From: Chitinophagales bacterium
GTDB taxonomy: Bacteria; Bacteroidota; Bacteroidia; Chitinophagales; BACL12
Direction of reading: 5' to 3'
DNA length: 64,000 nucleotides
Assembly: GCA_020636645.1 (NCBI GenBank)
Contig: JACJXO010000002.1
Location: forward strand, 248,001 to 312,000
The position numbers were made by a program, and so were the translations under genes. Within the stretch, counting starts at the first letter, position 1. Each line of letters begins with the position of its first letter. Of this stretch, positions 48,901 through 58,857 are shown piece by piece. The notes beneath the pieces were generated by a model. The model was not told the DNA's origin. It saw only the letters and a list, made by a program, of their open reading frames with translations, and did not search any database.

Positions 48901-49548
48901 ATGAATATAGACAGGATACTGCGTTTCTTTTCGCCCAAAGACAGGGTCTTTTTTCCACTGTTTCTGCAGGCTGCTGACAATGTGGTGGACATGTCTGTAT
49001 TACTACTCAAAGTAGTACAGGAAGATGATATGCAAAAAAGGCAGGAACTCATCAAAGACATAGAACGGGCAGAACACAAAGGAGATGAGATCACACATGA
49101 AATTTCCAATCAACTGAATACCGTTTTCATTACACCTTTTGACAGGGAGGATATTCACTACCTGTCCACCTCCATTGATGATATTGCAGATCATGTAAAA
49201 GATGCAGCACTTCGCATCAAGTTGTATCAGCCGGCACAAATGCCTGCACCCCTTATCAAGATGACAGAACTGATCACAGAGGGCACCAGACTTGTTCGTT
49301 CAGCTATCAGTGAACTGAGTGAAATTCGGGAGGTTGGTCGTATCAGAGAACTCACGCTCAGCATCAACAACATAGAGAACCAGTCAGACACCATATTTGA
49401 ATTAGCCCTGGCAGATCTTTTTTCCAATGAAAAAGATCCTATCGAACTGATCAAGATCAAGGATATTCTGAGTAAGATTGAAAGTGCATCTGACCGTTGT
49501 GAAGACATTGCCAATGTGATCGATTCCATCATAGTGAAAACCACCTAA
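48901..49548 (+). CDS. DUF47 family phosphate transport regulator (PhoU-like)
   Basis: A 215-residue all-helical cytoplasmic protein that partners Pit permeases. Family marks: LRFFSPKDRVFFPLFLQAAD near the start, ERAEHKGDEITHEISNQLNT, and PFDREDIHYLSTSIDDIADH. Its stop TAATG overlaps the Pit start by one base, so translation is coupled. Sensing of phosphate or metal bound in the helical bundle is expected from PhoU structures. A TACCTTTA sequence 20 bases upstream of the ATG (48874-48881) may be the promoter. Confidence 0.93.
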   Translation: MNIDRILRFFSPKDRVFFPLFLQAADNVVDMSVLLLKVVQEDDMQKRQELIKDIERAEHKGDEITHEISNQLNTVFITPFDREDIHYLSTSIDDIADHVKDAALRIKLYQPAQMPAPLIKMTELITEGTRLVRSAISELSEIREVGRIRELTLSINNIENQSDTIFELALADLFSNEKDPIELIKIKDILSKIESASDRCEDIANVIDSIIVKTT

Positions 49549-50558
49549 TGGAACTGATCATCATTGTAACCATCATCATTGCTCTGGCATATGATTTCCT
49601 GAATGGAATGAATGATGCTGCCAACAGCATCGCTACTATTGTAGCCACCCGGGTGCTCAGTCCGGGTCTTGCTGTGATCTGGGCTGCCTTTTTCAACTTT
49701 GCTGCCATCTGGATATTCGGACAGGAGGTAAGCAGTACCATGAGCAAAGGGGTCATTGATCAGGGGATCGTGGACGGCGATAACTATTTCATATTCTGTG
49801 CCCTGACAGGTGCCATGTTGTGGGTCTGGATCTGTACCAATTACGGTTTGCCAATCAGTGTTTCGCATGCATTGATAGGTGGACTAATCGGGCCGGCAGT
49901 CATGAAAGGAGGTGCCGATACCCTGATCTGGTTTACAGAAGACGGAAAGGGTCTTGGTCTTATATTCCTGTTTATTTTTCTGGCTCCGATAATAGGTATG
50001 TTCGTTGCCTATGTGTTGCAGATCATCACGCTTTGGTTATTCAGAAAATCCAGACCAAACAGGGTGGACTTTTTATTTCGCATTCTGCAGTTGTCTTCTT
50101 CTGCTGCATTCAGTCTTGGACACGGCGGCAACGATGCACAAAAAACTGCCGGGGTTATCATACTGCTACTGGCCAGTGCCGGCCTGGCAGACATTGACCA
50201 GCCTCCCATGTGGGTGTTTTACATGTGTTACTCGGTCATATCTCTGGGCACCATGCTTGGTGGCTGGAAGGTCATTCGTACCATGGGGCACAACCTGACC
50301 CCCCTCAGACCCATGGGTGGATTCTGTGCTGAAACAGCCGGGGCTATCACCTTATTTGCCACCGGATCCATGGGTATTCCTGCCAGTACCACACATACCA
50401 TTACCGGAGCCATTATGGGGGTTGGTGCCAGCAGAAGAGCTTCTGCCGTGCGTTGGCAGGTGGTGTACAGGATCATTGGAGCCTGGGTATTTACCATCCC
50501 GGCCACGACCATGCTGAGCAGCCTCATCTACCTGCTTGTTTCAGCCATTAACGGGTGA
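49548..50558 (+). CDS. Low-affinity inorganic phosphate transporter (Pit family)
   Basis: Couples phosphate, often as metal-phosphate, to the proton gradient. The 336 residues contain two copies of the PHO-4 signature: DFLNGMNDAANSIATIVATR (about 12) and GHGGNDAQKTAGVIILLL (about 195). About ten membrane helices are visible. The length is short for the family, as in other DUF47-linked Pit proteins. Its 3' end overlaps the convergent suhB gene by 11 bases, so no terminator fits between. The pair is a complete, constitutive-style phosphate uptake unit. Confidence 0.95.
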   Translation: MELIIIVTIIIALAYDFLNGMNDAANSIATIVATRVLSPGLAVIWAAFFNFAAIWIFGQEVSSTMSKGVIDQGIVDGDNYFIFCALTGAMLWVWICTNYGLPISVSHALIGGLIGPAVMKGGADTLIWFTEDGKGLGLIFLFIFLAPIIGMFVAYVLQIITLWLFRKSRPNRVDFLFRILQLSSSAAFSLGHGGNDAQKTAGVIILLLASAGLADIDQPPMWVFYMCYSVISLGTMLGGWKVIRTMGHNLTPLRPMGGFCAETAGAITLFATGSMGIPASTTHTITGAIMGVGASRRASAVRWQVVYRIIGAWVFTIPATTMLSSLIYLLVSAING

Positions 50559-51345
50559 TTGGAGGGATCCTGATCCCTGATAATGATTCCTCTATGAATC
50601 TGCCATTGGTGGCCAGCACTTGCTGCCCCGTGAGATGTTCACTTCCTGAAAAATCAACTACTGTACCACCGGCATTGCGAACTATCAGAATACCTGCAGC
50701 TACATCCCACAGCTGCAGATATGATTCGTAGTAAATGTCCATTCTGCCGCAGGCTACATAGCACAGGTCTGTAGCTGCCGAACCAAACCTTCTGATATCC
50801 TGACAATGTTCCAGGAAATATCCGGCAGTTTCCAGAATGGCAGGCAGTCTTCCTTCCCGTTGATAAGGAAATCCGGTAGCCACCAATGCTTTTCTGAATT
50901 CACTGCAATCGCTTACATGAATTTCCTCACTGTTACAAAACGAAGTGCCTGCATCTTTCCAGGAATAGAACAGTTCATCAAGGGTCACTTCATATACAAT
51001 ACCTATGAGAAGATCATCGCCATCCATGAGGGCTACACTTACAGCAGTTACAGGTGTGCGATGAATGAAATTGGTGGTACCATCTATCGGATCTACCACC
51101 CAGCGCAACCTGCTATCTCCCTGTTCAACTGTCTTTTCTTCTGTAAAGAATCCTGCTTCCGGGAGTATTGCAGAAAGCCCTTTCACCAGGAGTCGTTCTG
51201 ATTTTTTATCAATACTGGTAACGAAATCGCGGTCTCCTTTTTTCTCGATCTCTCCCCAGGGAATTTGCCTGCGGTTTTCTGCAACGAACATCCCGGCCTC
51301 TTTCACAACCGGCAGTGCATTCATACATATAGACTCAAGATGCAT
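50548..51345 (-). CDS. suhB: Inositol monophosphatase family protein
   Basis: Mg2+/Li+-sensitive sugar phosphatase. I start at the ATG at 51345 (MHLESICMNALPVVKEAGMF; 265 residues), which agrees with the usual length; the longer frame to 51423 would overlap lnt. Metal-binding motifs are FTEEK, WVVDPIDGTTNFIHR (DPIDGTTN) and LQLWDVAAGILIVRNAGG. Position directly downstream of lnt with two bases between. Bacteroidota members are often annotated SuhB; histidinol-phosphatase activity is an alternative. Confidence 0.93.
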   Translation of the reverse strand: MHLESICMNALPVVKEAGMFVAENRRQIPWGEIEKKGDRDFVTSIDKKSERLLVKGLSAILPEAGFFTEEKTVEQGDSRLRWVVDPIDGTTNFIHRTPVTAVSVALMDGDDLLIGIVYEVTLDELFYSWKDAGTSFCNSEEIHVSDCSEFRKALVATGFPYQREGRLPAILETAGYFLEHCQDIRRFGSAATDLCYVACGRMDIYYESYLQLWDVAAGILIVRNAGGTVVDFSGSEHLTGQQVLATNGRFIEESLSGIRIPPITR

Positions 51346-51347
51346 AA

Positions 51348-53009
51348 TTACTTTGATATAGATCTTAATCGTGCCGTACGATTTCTGACAAAGGTGAATA
51401 GCCATAAGAGCACCATCACCCAACAGGCAGTGCGGGCCAGGTAATCGCCGTTCCTGGTATAAAAGGTCTGCCTACTGTTGGCGTAAACGACCCCTGTGAT
51501 CACGGCATCTTCGGCCCATGCCGTTGCCTGACTGATATCACCCCGCTGGTTCACAAAACAGGAAATTCCTGTATTGGCTGAGCGGGCTATGGATCTTCTG
51601 TTCTCAATAGCACGAAGGCTGGCATATGCACAGTGCTGTTTGTAACCTGCCGTATTTCCCCACCAGCCGTCGTTCGTAATGATGAATAACAGACCGGCGC
51701 CATTTTTCACATATCGGGTAACATATTCACCAAAAATACTTTCGTAACAGATGGCTGTTCCCACACCTGTGGAATCACTGTTATAAAATACCGATCTGTC
51801 TTTTTGTGTACCAAGTGATCCTGATATACCTCCCAGATCAAGCGTAAAGTATTCCATGAACTTCAATGTTCCCGGATATGGCAATCGTTCTACACCCGGC
51901 ACAAGTTTGGACTTATGGTACCATGGAATCCGACCTGAAGTATCTATCTGAATAGATGAATTAAATGCGTCATACCATACTGTATCATGCATTTGCCTGT
52001 TGACAAGTTCACGGGCAGTAGGAGTCAGTTCTTCTTTGGAATCATACTCCATAAATGCATTGATGCCAATAACGGTTGTCAGATCCGGATACTGATCAGT
52101 AAGACTTCTGATCCGCCGAATTGGCCCGCTGAATGCTGCCCGGTTCAGCCAGATGGGCTGAGGAACCGAGGTTTCCGGCCAGACCAGGTAGTCTGTTGAG
52201 TCTGTCAATCCAGTTGCAGACAAGCTCAGCATCTTATCCAGCATTGCGCTTTCACTCAGGCTGAATTTTTCTGTATAAGGATCAAAATTGGGCTGTAGTA
52301 CAGTTACACGGACAGGGCTTCCCTCATCCTGCACCTGACCATATCTGATCAGTGATGCGGTGACCGGAATAACAACCAACATGATGATGCCTGCCAGCTG
52401 TACCCAACCCATCCGGAAAAAAGGGATTACCACAGCATTGCCTTTTCTTTTCCCGCTGAGTTTCAGCAACCATTCCAACATCAGGATATTGATGGTCCAT
52501 ACCCAAAGGGTTCCCCCAAAGACACCTGTCAGTTCATACCATTGCACCCAGGTATGCGCCCCAGCAAATACATTTCCAAGAGTCAGCCATGGCCAGGTGA
52601 ACTCCCATCTCAGATGCAGGTACTCCAGCGCCATCCAGGATGTGACCAGCATGACCCAAGCAGCTTTTCTGTTCAGGTGTCGCCTTGCACTTCTGAAAAG
52701 CATAAAAGGAATAGATTGCAGTGCAGGGTTGGCGAAATTGGCAAATAATCCACCTGCCACACTTGCTTTTCCCACCCACCAGGTAGTAAGCACATTCCAG
52801 ACCAGCAGACCGGTGTAAACGATGAGCCAGTATCTGACCTTTCCACCGCTGAACCCGGTTGCCAACTGCGATTCCAAAGCCCATAACAAGGGTATAAATG
52901 CAAAGAACGCCAGCCAGGCCTGATCGATCGGGGGCCAGCTCAGCCACCAGCACAGTCCTGTAAAAATGGAAAGTAAATAAGCCTGCTTTACTGAAATGCC
53001 TGCAGTCAT
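51348..53009 (-). CDS. lnt: Apolipoprotein N-acyltransferase
   Basis: Adds the third acyl chain to lipoproteins at the inner membrane. I use the ATG at 53009 (MTAGISVKQAYLL; 553 residues), avoiding overlap with the divergent Gfo/Idh gene. The first ~210 residues contain six or seven membrane helices. The nitrilase-like periplasmic domain carries the triad Glu (YLVWPETSVPQ), Lys (YHKSKLVPGVERLP) and Cys (GTAICYESIFGEY). Family motif NDGWWGNTAG is intact. A C-terminal helix completes the fold. The presence of lnt fits the several lipoproteins in the window. Confidence 0.95.
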   Translation of the reverse strand: MTAGISVKQAYLLSIFTGLCWWLSWPPIDQAWLAFFAFIPLLWALESQLATGFSGGKVRYWLIVYTGLLVWNVLTTWWVGKASVAGGLFANFANPALQSIPFMLFRSARRHLNRKAAWVMLVTSWMALEYLHLRWEFTWPWLTLGNVFAGAHTWVQWYELTGVFGGTLWVWTINILMLEWLLKLSGKRKGNAVVIPFFRMGWVQLAGIIMLVVIPVTASLIRYGQVQDEGSPVRVTVLQPNFDPYTEKFSLSESAMLDKMLSLSATGLTDSTDYLVWPETSVPQPIWLNRAAFSGPIRRIRSLTDQYPDLTTVIGINAFMEYDSKEELTPTARELVNRQMHDTVWYDAFNSSIQIDTSGRIPWYHKSKLVPGVERLPYPGTLKFMEYFTLDLGGISGSLGTQKDRSVFYNSDSTGVGTAICYESIFGEYVTRYVKNGAGLLFIITNDGWWGNTAGYKQHCAYASLRAIENRRSIARSANTGISCFVNQRGDISQATAWAEDAVITGVVYANSRQTFYTRNGDYLARTACWVMVLLWLFTFVRNRTARLRSISK

Positions 53010-53094
53010 CGCCCCGAAGATAGGATAAATAACGGGAGCCCGATGGTGGCAGTATAATGGCCTGTAAGTCTTATGTATCCTGACTTTAGCTGTG

Positions 53095-53102
53095 TACATT
53101 TG
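53095..53102 (+). promoter_or_regulatory. Putative -7 element (TACATTTG) of the Gfo/Idh gene
   Basis: Exact TAnnTTTG match, ten bases before the ATG at 53113. Confidence 0.4.
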
Positions 53103-53112
53103 CACCAATATC

Positions 53113-54096
53113 ATGGTCAGGATCGGCGTATTGGGTGCAGGACATTTGGGGAAGATCCATCTCAGGTTACTGAAAGAGATCCCTGCCTACGAGCTGGTAG
53201 GTTTCTACGACCCGGATGATAAGCAGGCCGAACAGGTAGCCGCTCAGTTCGGATTACACAGATTTCACAGTGTGGATGATCTGATCGATGCAGTAGATGC
53301 CGTTGACATTGTTACACCTACCCTGTCTCATTTTGACTGTGCCCGGAAGGCTCTGAAAAAGACCCGGCATATTTTCATTGAAAAGCCTATAGCACACACC
53401 GTAAGAGAAGCCCGGCAGATCAATGACCTGGTAAAGGAAGCCGGGGTCAAGGCTCAGGTTGGACATGTAGAGCGATTCAATCCGGCGTTTCTGGCCCTGA
53501 AGGATGTTGCCATGAAACCCATGTTCATAGAATCTCACCGGCTGGCATTTTTCAACCCAAGAGGAACAGATGTAAGCGTGGTTCTGGACCTGATGATCCA
53601 CGACATAGATATCATCCTGCATCTGGTGAGGTCTTCCGTAAAGAAAGTACATGCATCAGGAGTGGCCGTTATCAGTGATCAGCCTGATATTGCAAACGCC
53701 CGGATCGAATTCGACAACGGTTGCGTTGCCAACCTGACTGCCAGTCGCATCAGTATGAAAGTTATGCGGAAGATGCGGCTGTTTCAGCGGGATGCATATA
53801 TCAGCGTTGACTTCGCTGAAAAAGAGACAGAAATATTCACTTTGGCAGATACAAATGATGATGATGATGCGTTAAAGATCGAGGTGGATACCGGCGGGAA
53901 GTTCTCGCAGAAGTCCATCCGCCTGGATAAACCTGAGATCCTGCCTGTGAATGCCATTCAGGAAGAATTGACCTTATTCGCACGTGCCATTGCGGAGGAT
54001 ACAGAAACAGCTGTTCCTGTATCAGATGGATTCCATGCCCTCGAGGTGGCACATCAGATACTGGAGAAGATCCAGAAAAATCATTTTGCCCAATGA
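53113..54096 (+). CDS. Gfo/Idh/MocA family NAD(P)-dependent oxidoreductase
   Basis: A 327-residue dehydrogenase, starting at the ATG at 53113 (MVRIGVLGAGHLGKIHLRLL). The nucleotide-binding loop is GVLGAGHLGKIH and the conserved lysine motif is FIEKPIAHTVREA. The C-terminal alpha/beta domain has VLDLMIHDIDIILHLV, with the metal- or substrate-binding His. It lies upstream of a lipoprotein and a phosphoglycosyl transferase, so its substrate may be a nucleotide sugar, as with WbpB/WlbA-type enzymes. Stop and next start overlap by four bases (ATGA). Confidence 0.92.
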   Translation: MVRIGVLGAGHLGKIHLRLLKEIPAYELVGFYDPDDKQAEQVAAQFGLHRFHSVDDLIDAVDAVDIVTPTLSHFDCARKALKKTRHIFIEKPIAHTVREARQINDLVKEAGVKAQVGHVERFNPAFLALKDVAMKPMFIESHRLAFFNPRGTDVSVVLDLMIHDIDIILHLVRSSVKKVHASGVAVISDQPDIANARIEFDNGCVANLTASRISMKVMRKMRLFQRDAYISVDFAEKETEIFTLADTNDDDDALKIEVDTGGKFSQKSIRLDKPEILPVNAIQEELTLFARAIAEDTETAVPVSDGFHALEVAHQILEKIQKNHFAQ

Positions 54097-54935
54097 AACG
54101 GCACCTGCAATATCTTCTCATGATACCTGTGTTGGTTTCCGCATGCACCGGCGATGAGCTGCAACCTGCATTCGTACATATAGCAGATTTTGAGGTGATA
54201 AGTGACCCGGGGTCTGAAGGGTCTCCTACACAGAAGATCACCGATGCATGGGTCTATGTGAATGGTATTCAACTGGGTGTTTTTGAATTACCTGTTACAG
54301 TTCCTGTTCTCGATACAGGAACTGTAAGCATCAGTGTTTTTGCAGGTATCAAGGAAAACGGTTTCAGCAGTATTGGTAATATCTATCCTTTTTACTCAGG
54401 CTTTGAAACAACACTTACCCTGAGACCATTTGAGACGGATTCGATCCAACCTTCAGTTGACTATCTGTCGGGACTTTCATGGATTTACCTGGAGCGCTTT
54501 GAACTGGGCAACTCATTTACCCAGCTATCGGGAAGTGAAACCGGCCTGGAGATCGTGACCGATCCGGAATTGGTATTAGAAGGCAGCCGCTCTGCTTTTG
54601 CCAACATGGAGCCCGGCATCAGTGTCATGAAAGTGACTACCGGGCCATTGCTTTTTCCTACAGTTGGCAATGCCGTTTGGGCAGAGGTTGACTATAAGGC
54701 AAGTGTACCATTTGAAGTTTGGGTGAATGGAAACTACACTGGCGGAATCCCTATCAGTTCCTACATGCTGACCGTAGGTGCACGTAATGACTGGAATAAG
54801 ATCTACCTCAATCTGGCCGCTAAAGTGGCTACCCTTCAGGCCGAAACATACAATCTGGAATTCCGTTGTTATAAGCCTGATTCTGTCAGTTCAGCTGAAC
54901 TGTATTTTGACAACATCAAGATCATTGCTTTCTGA
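54093..54935 (+). CDS. Lipoprotein of unknown function
   Basis: A 280-residue protein with a type II signal peptide, MKRHLQYLLMIPVLVSAC, lipobox VSAC18. The mature part is beta-rich: 'AFVHIADFEVISDPGSEGSP', 'YVNGIQLGVFELPVTVPVLD', a central WIYLERFELGNSF, and a closing jelly-roll-like half ending 'LYFDNIKIIAF'. The second half looks like a carbohydrate-binding or concanavalin-like sandwich. No catalytic signature is seen. It overlaps the oxidoreductase upstream by four bases and ends two bases before the sugar transferase ATG, so it is locked into their operon. Confidence 0.8.
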   Translation: MKRHLQYLLMIPVLVSACTGDELQPAFVHIADFEVISDPGSEGSPTQKITDAWVYVNGIQLGVFELPVTVPVLDTGTVSISVFAGIKENGFSSIGNIYPFYSGFETTLTLRPFETDSIQPSVDYLSGLSWIYLERFELGNSFTQLSGSETGLEIVTDPELVLEGSRSAFANMEPGISVMKVTTGPLLFPTVGNAVWAEVDYKASVPFEVWVNGNYTGGIPISSYMLTVGARNDWNKIYLNLAAKVATLQAETYNLEFRCYKPDSVSSAELYFDNIKIIAF

Positions 54936-54937
54936 TT

Positions 54938-56362
54938 ATGCGGCGAAGGAAGAAAATTGGTCTGATAACCTATCTGTTCTTTGATCTTGTTGCTGCAGCT
55001 CTTGCCTGGTGTGTCACCTTTGCATTCAGGAAATTCTTCATAGAAGATCGTCCATTTGATCTGCAGGAGTATGTATTCAGTGACCCGAAGTTTTATCTGG
55101 GAGCGGCTGCAGTAGCCTGTGGCTGGATCCTTATCTACTTCGTTGCCGGCTTCTATACAGATATCTACAGAAAATCCAGACTTGCAGAATTCTACAGAAC
55201 TTTTCTGGCTGCATTTCTTGGCTCCATGGTACTGTTCTTTGTCCTGATACTGGATGATTACATTGAAGGCTACCAGGATTATTACCAGACCTTTCTGATC
55301 CTTGCAGGCAGTCAGTTCCTTCTGACTACCGGATCCAGAATGACCATTCTGACGCTTGCCAAGCGCCAACTTCAAAGCGGGCAGATTGCTTACAATACTT
55401 TGTTGATTGGTGGCAACAGAAGAGCGCTTGATCTGTATATGGAAGTTACCAGGAAAAAGAAATCACTTGGCTACTCCTTTATAGGTTACATTGATGCCAA
55501 CGGGCAGAACGGCAATGAACTCAGCAAGTACATTCCCCACCTGGGCGGACTTGACCAACTGGACGACATACTTCTGCACCGGTCCATAGATGAAGTTATC
55601 ATTGCCATTGAAACATCTGAGCACCATTTGCTCAATGACATTATGAACCGTTTATCTGACCTGCGTGGTGTAGTGGTTAAGATCATCCCAGACATGTATG
55701 ATATCATGTCAGGTTCAGTTAAAATGAGCAATGTATTTGATGCCGTGCTCATTGAGATCTACCCTGACCTGATGCCCAAATGGCAAAGAACCATCAAACG
55801 AATGCTGGATGTTGTGATCAGTATTTTCGTATTCTGCATCCTCTGGCCATTATATCTGTTCATTGCCATCAAGGTTCGACTGTCTTCTTCAGGACCTGTC
55901 ATGTATAAACAGACGCGAATTGGAATCAATGGCAAACCATTTACTATCTACAAATTCAGGTCTATGTTTCAGGATGCTGAAAAGACAGGTCCGGCATTGT
56001 CTAGTGAAGAAGACCAGCGCATCACCTCCTGGGGAAAGATCATGCGAAAATGGCGATTTGACGAGCTCCCTCAGTTCTATAACATTCTCTTAGGCGATAT
56101 GAGCCTGGTGGGGCCCCGTCCTGAAAGGAAATACTATATCGATCAGATCGTACAAAGGGCCCCTGAATATAAACATCTGCAAAAGGTGAAGCCCGGACTG
56201 ACCTCTTTAGGTATGGTGAAATTTGGATATGCAAGCAATGTGGATGAGATGGTGGAGCGATTGAAATACGACCTGCTCTATATAGAAAACATGAGTCTTG
56301 CGATGGATTTTAAGATCATGTTCTACACCCTGGTCATTATTTTTCAGGGAAAAGGAAAATGA
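54938..56362 (+). CDS. Polyprenyl phosphoglycosyl transferase (WbaP-like large PGT)
   Basis: Transfers a sugar phosphate from a nucleotide sugar to undecaprenyl phosphate, starting glycan assembly. The 474 residues include four transmembrane helices (15-35, about 55-75, 85-105, 115-130), a Rossmann-like domain (YNTLLIGGNRRALDLYMEV), then the catalytic module: KRMLDVVISIFVFCILWPLY, the acidic dyad FRSMFQDAEKT, and FDELPQFYNILLGDMSLVGP followed by RPERKYYIDQ. All motifs are intact, in contrast to the fusion at 43 kb. Stops abut priA's on the opposite strand with no spacer. Confidence 0.93.
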   Translation: MRRRKKIGLITYLFFDLVAAALAWCVTFAFRKFFIEDRPFDLQEYVFSDPKFYLGAAAVACGWILIYFVAGFYTDIYRKSRLAEFYRTFLAAFLGSMVLFFVLILDDYIEGYQDYYQTFLILAGSQFLLTTGSRMTILTLAKRQLQSGQIAYNTLLIGGNRRALDLYMEVTRKKKSLGYSFIGYIDANGQNGNELSKYIPHLGGLDQLDDILLHRSIDEVIIAIETSEHHLLNDIMNRLSDLRGVVVKIIPDMYDIMSGSVKMSNVFDAVLIEIYPDLMPKWQRTIKRMLDVVISIFVFCILWPLYLFIAIKVRLSSSGPVMYKQTRIGINGKPFTIYKFRSMFQDAEKTGPALSSEEDQRITSWGKIMRKWRFDELPQFYNILLGDMSLVGPRPERKYYIDQIVQRAPEYKHLQKVKPGLTSLGMVKFGYASNVDEMVERLKYDLLYIENMSLAMDFKIMFYTLVIIFQGKGK

Positions 56363-58810
56363 TCAGACAGGATCTATATCCGGTATGATCTCTACTTTCT
56401 TCCACTCCTTTTTTGCTGCAACTCTTTCCATTGCCTGCCGCAGTCTTTGCTTGGCTGCTTTTGCAGACTGACCGTCATTCCTGACCTTGATCATGACCTC
56501 CGAGAGGTACTTACCTCTTATCCTTGCTATAGCCGGCTGAACGGGGCCTAATACCTCAAAAGCAGGTCCATTTCCCAATGCATTCACAAGGCCATATGCT
56601 GCGTTCAATGACAAACCTGGTTCAGCATGCCGCAGCGTAATACGAATAATACGGTTGAATGGCGGGTACTTAAAATTCCTTCTTTGTCTGATTTCTTCTT
56701 CATAAAAGGTATGCGTCTCATGCCGCTGAACGACCCCCAGCACCGGATGATCCAAGCGCAATGTCTGTATCAGAACTTTTCCCCGCTTTTGCTTCCTGCC
56801 TGCCCTTCCGCTTACTTGCATCATGAGCTGATAAGCCCGTTCAGATGCCCGGAAATCTGCAAACTGCAACAACTGATCAGCACTGAGTATTCCAACCAGC
56901 CTGACATTATCAAAATCAAGACCTTTTGTTACCATCTGCGTGCCTATCAGCACATCCACCTGTCCGTCTTCGAAGGCATGTATGACCTTTTCATGTCCAG
57001 CTTTGGTGCGCACTGCATCCAGGTCCAGCCGTGCGATACGCCAGGCAGGATATAGCGCCTGAAGTTCATCTTCCACCTTTTCTGTTCCAAAACCCTGAAC
57101 GATGATCTGTGTAGAAGCACATTCAGGACATGCTGTTACGATCTCCTGTTTATAACCACAATAATGACACCTCAATTCTCCGGAAAACTTATGATACACC
57201 AGCTTCACATCACATCTCACACACACAGGCGTCCATCCACACGAAGTACAGACAACATACGGGGCATATCCCCTTCGGTTCTGAAACAGTATGACCTGTT
57301 CCTTTCCGGCCACTGCTTCTTCCATCGCTGCCAGCAACTTCCTGCTAAAGTGGGTCACTACATTATTCTGCTGCGTTTCAGATTGCATATTGATCAGCTC
57401 TATTTCCGGCAATTCCATTCCTGCAAATCTTTCTGTCAGTTCCACATAACCAAATTTTCCTGTATGTGCATGCTGATAAGCTTCCACAGAGGGTGTTGCC
57501 GAGCCCAGCAGAACCTTAGCCGCAACCATTGATGCCAAATAAATTGCGGTATCTCTTGCATGATATCTGGGTGCCGGATCCTGTTGTTTGAAGGAGTAAT
57601 CATGCTCTTCATCAATGACCACCAGACCCAGATCCTGAAAGGAAAGAAATAAAGCTGAACGGGCACCCAGCAATATCCTGTAACTGCCTTGCTGCACTTT
57701 CTGCCAGATCTCCACACGCTCCTGATGATTGAAACGTGAGTGATAGATGCCTACCTGATCTCCAAATCTCTCCTGTAATCTGCCAATGATCTGCGCTGTA
57801 AGGGCAATTTCAGGCAGGAGGTACAACACCTGTTTACCCCGCTCCAAAACCTCCTCTATAAGTTCCATGTAGATCTCAGTCTTCCCGCTGCCGGTCACAC
57901 CATGCAACAGTACCACTTCTTTTTCCTGCCACTGTGATCTGATCGAATGCAGAGCTTCTTGTTGCGTCAAACTTAACTTCGACCTGGTGAGGCTGCTATT
58001 ACCGGAAAGTTTTAGCCTGCTTACTACTTCTTCGGTTTCTTCAAATATTCCCTTGTCTGTCATTGCCTTCAGAACTGCAGCAGATGCTTCAGCCTTCTTT
58101 AACAAAACTCCTCTGCTTACCGCTTCCCCTTCTGGTGCAAGCTGCAAATAGATCATCAGTACATGCTGTTGTCTGACTGCCCTGTTCAATTCGTCAAACA
58201 GCTGCCTCAAAGCCTCTTCATCCTGAAATCTTTCTGTTAGCCTGATCAGTTTTCTTACTTTCGGTTTATAGACATCTCTAACCTCTTCCTGCAACAGGAT
58301 CACATTGTTCATGACGAGTTTCCTGAGCAGAGACTGAATCTGTTTGATGCCCAATAATTCCTGAACATCTTTAAGTTGCATTACTTTCTGGTGCTTCAGT
58401 GCTTCCACCAGGATAAAAGACCTGTCATCAAGGTCAAGTGTATCCGTATCAAGCATCTGATTCAAAGAGATCTGAGTTTCACTGCCTGATTTGAACAAAG
58501 CCGGTACTGCCGCCTGGTAGATCTCACCCAGGGTGCACATATAATAAGTTGACATCCAGATCCACAGTCTCAGCTGCAACGTACTGACCACAGGTTCATC
58601 ATCCGGAAACTGAATGATCTGTCTGGGTTGGAAACCTGATGGTTTTTCTTGATGTATTCGCAAAATTATTCCGGCCTGTATTTTCTTGCGAAAATGAACT
58701 TCGCAACGCATTCCTGCAATTGCCAGTTCACGGCCAGCTTCCGGCACCTCATAGGTAAAGGTTCCCGGAACTGCAAAAGGCAGAATAATATCGGCATAGA
58801 GTGTATTCAA
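56363..58810 (-). CDS. priA: Primosomal protein N' (replication restart helicase)
   Basis: Restarts stalled replication forks. The 815 residues carry an N-terminal DNA-binding part (TLYADIILPFAVPGTFTYEV), Walker A GVTGSGKTEIYMELI, motif II VIDEEHDYSFKQQ, eight zinc-binding Cys (CTSCGWTPVCVRC and CHYCGYKQEIVTACPEC), and motifs V-VI in VLIGTQMVTKGLDFDNV and MMQVSGRAGRKQK. The start codon is TTG at 58810; the nearest ATG upstream is out of frame and hits a stop. Its divergent promoter region with the SDR gene is 47 bases. Confidence 0.96.
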   Translation of the reverse strand: MNTLYADIILPFAVPGTFTYEVPEAGRELAIAGMRCEVHFRKKIQAGIILRIHQEKPSGFQPRQIIQFPDDEPVVSTLQLRLWIWMSTYYMCTLGEIYQAAVPALFKSGSETQISLNQMLDTDTLDLDDRSFILVEALKHQKVMQLKDVQELLGIKQIQSLLRKLVMNNVILLQEEVRDVYKPKVRKLIRLTERFQDEEALRQLFDELNRAVRQQHVLMIYLQLAPEGEAVSRGVLLKKAEASAAVLKAMTDKGIFEETEEVVSRLKLSGNSSLTRSKLSLTQQEALHSIRSQWQEKEVVLLHGVTGSGKTEIYMELIEEVLERGKQVLYLLPEIALTAQIIGRLQERFGDQVGIYHSRFNHQERVEIWQKVQQGSYRILLGARSALFLSFQDLGLVVIDEEHDYSFKQQDPAPRYHARDTAIYLASMVAAKVLLGSATPSVEAYQHAHTGKFGYVELTERFAGMELPEIELINMQSETQQNNVVTHFSRKLLAAMEEAVAGKEQVILFQNRRGYAPYVVCTSCGWTPVCVRCDVKLVYHKFSGELRCHYCGYKQEIVTACPECASTQIIVQGFGTEKVEDELQALYPAWRIARLDLDAVRTKAGHEKVIHAFEDGQVDVLIGTQMVTKGLDFDNVRLVGILSADQLLQFADFRASERAYQLMMQVSGRAGRKQKRGKVLIQTLRLDHPVLGVVQRHETHTFYEEEIRQRRNFKYPPFNRIIRITLRHAEPGLSLNAAYGLVNALGNGPAFEVLGPVQPAIARIRGKYLSEVMIKVRNDGQSAKAAKQRLRQAMERVAAKKEWKKVEIIPDIDPV

Positions 58811-58857
58811 CGGTGCATAAAATAAATGTATTTACTTTAGTATTCTAAACAAATTTC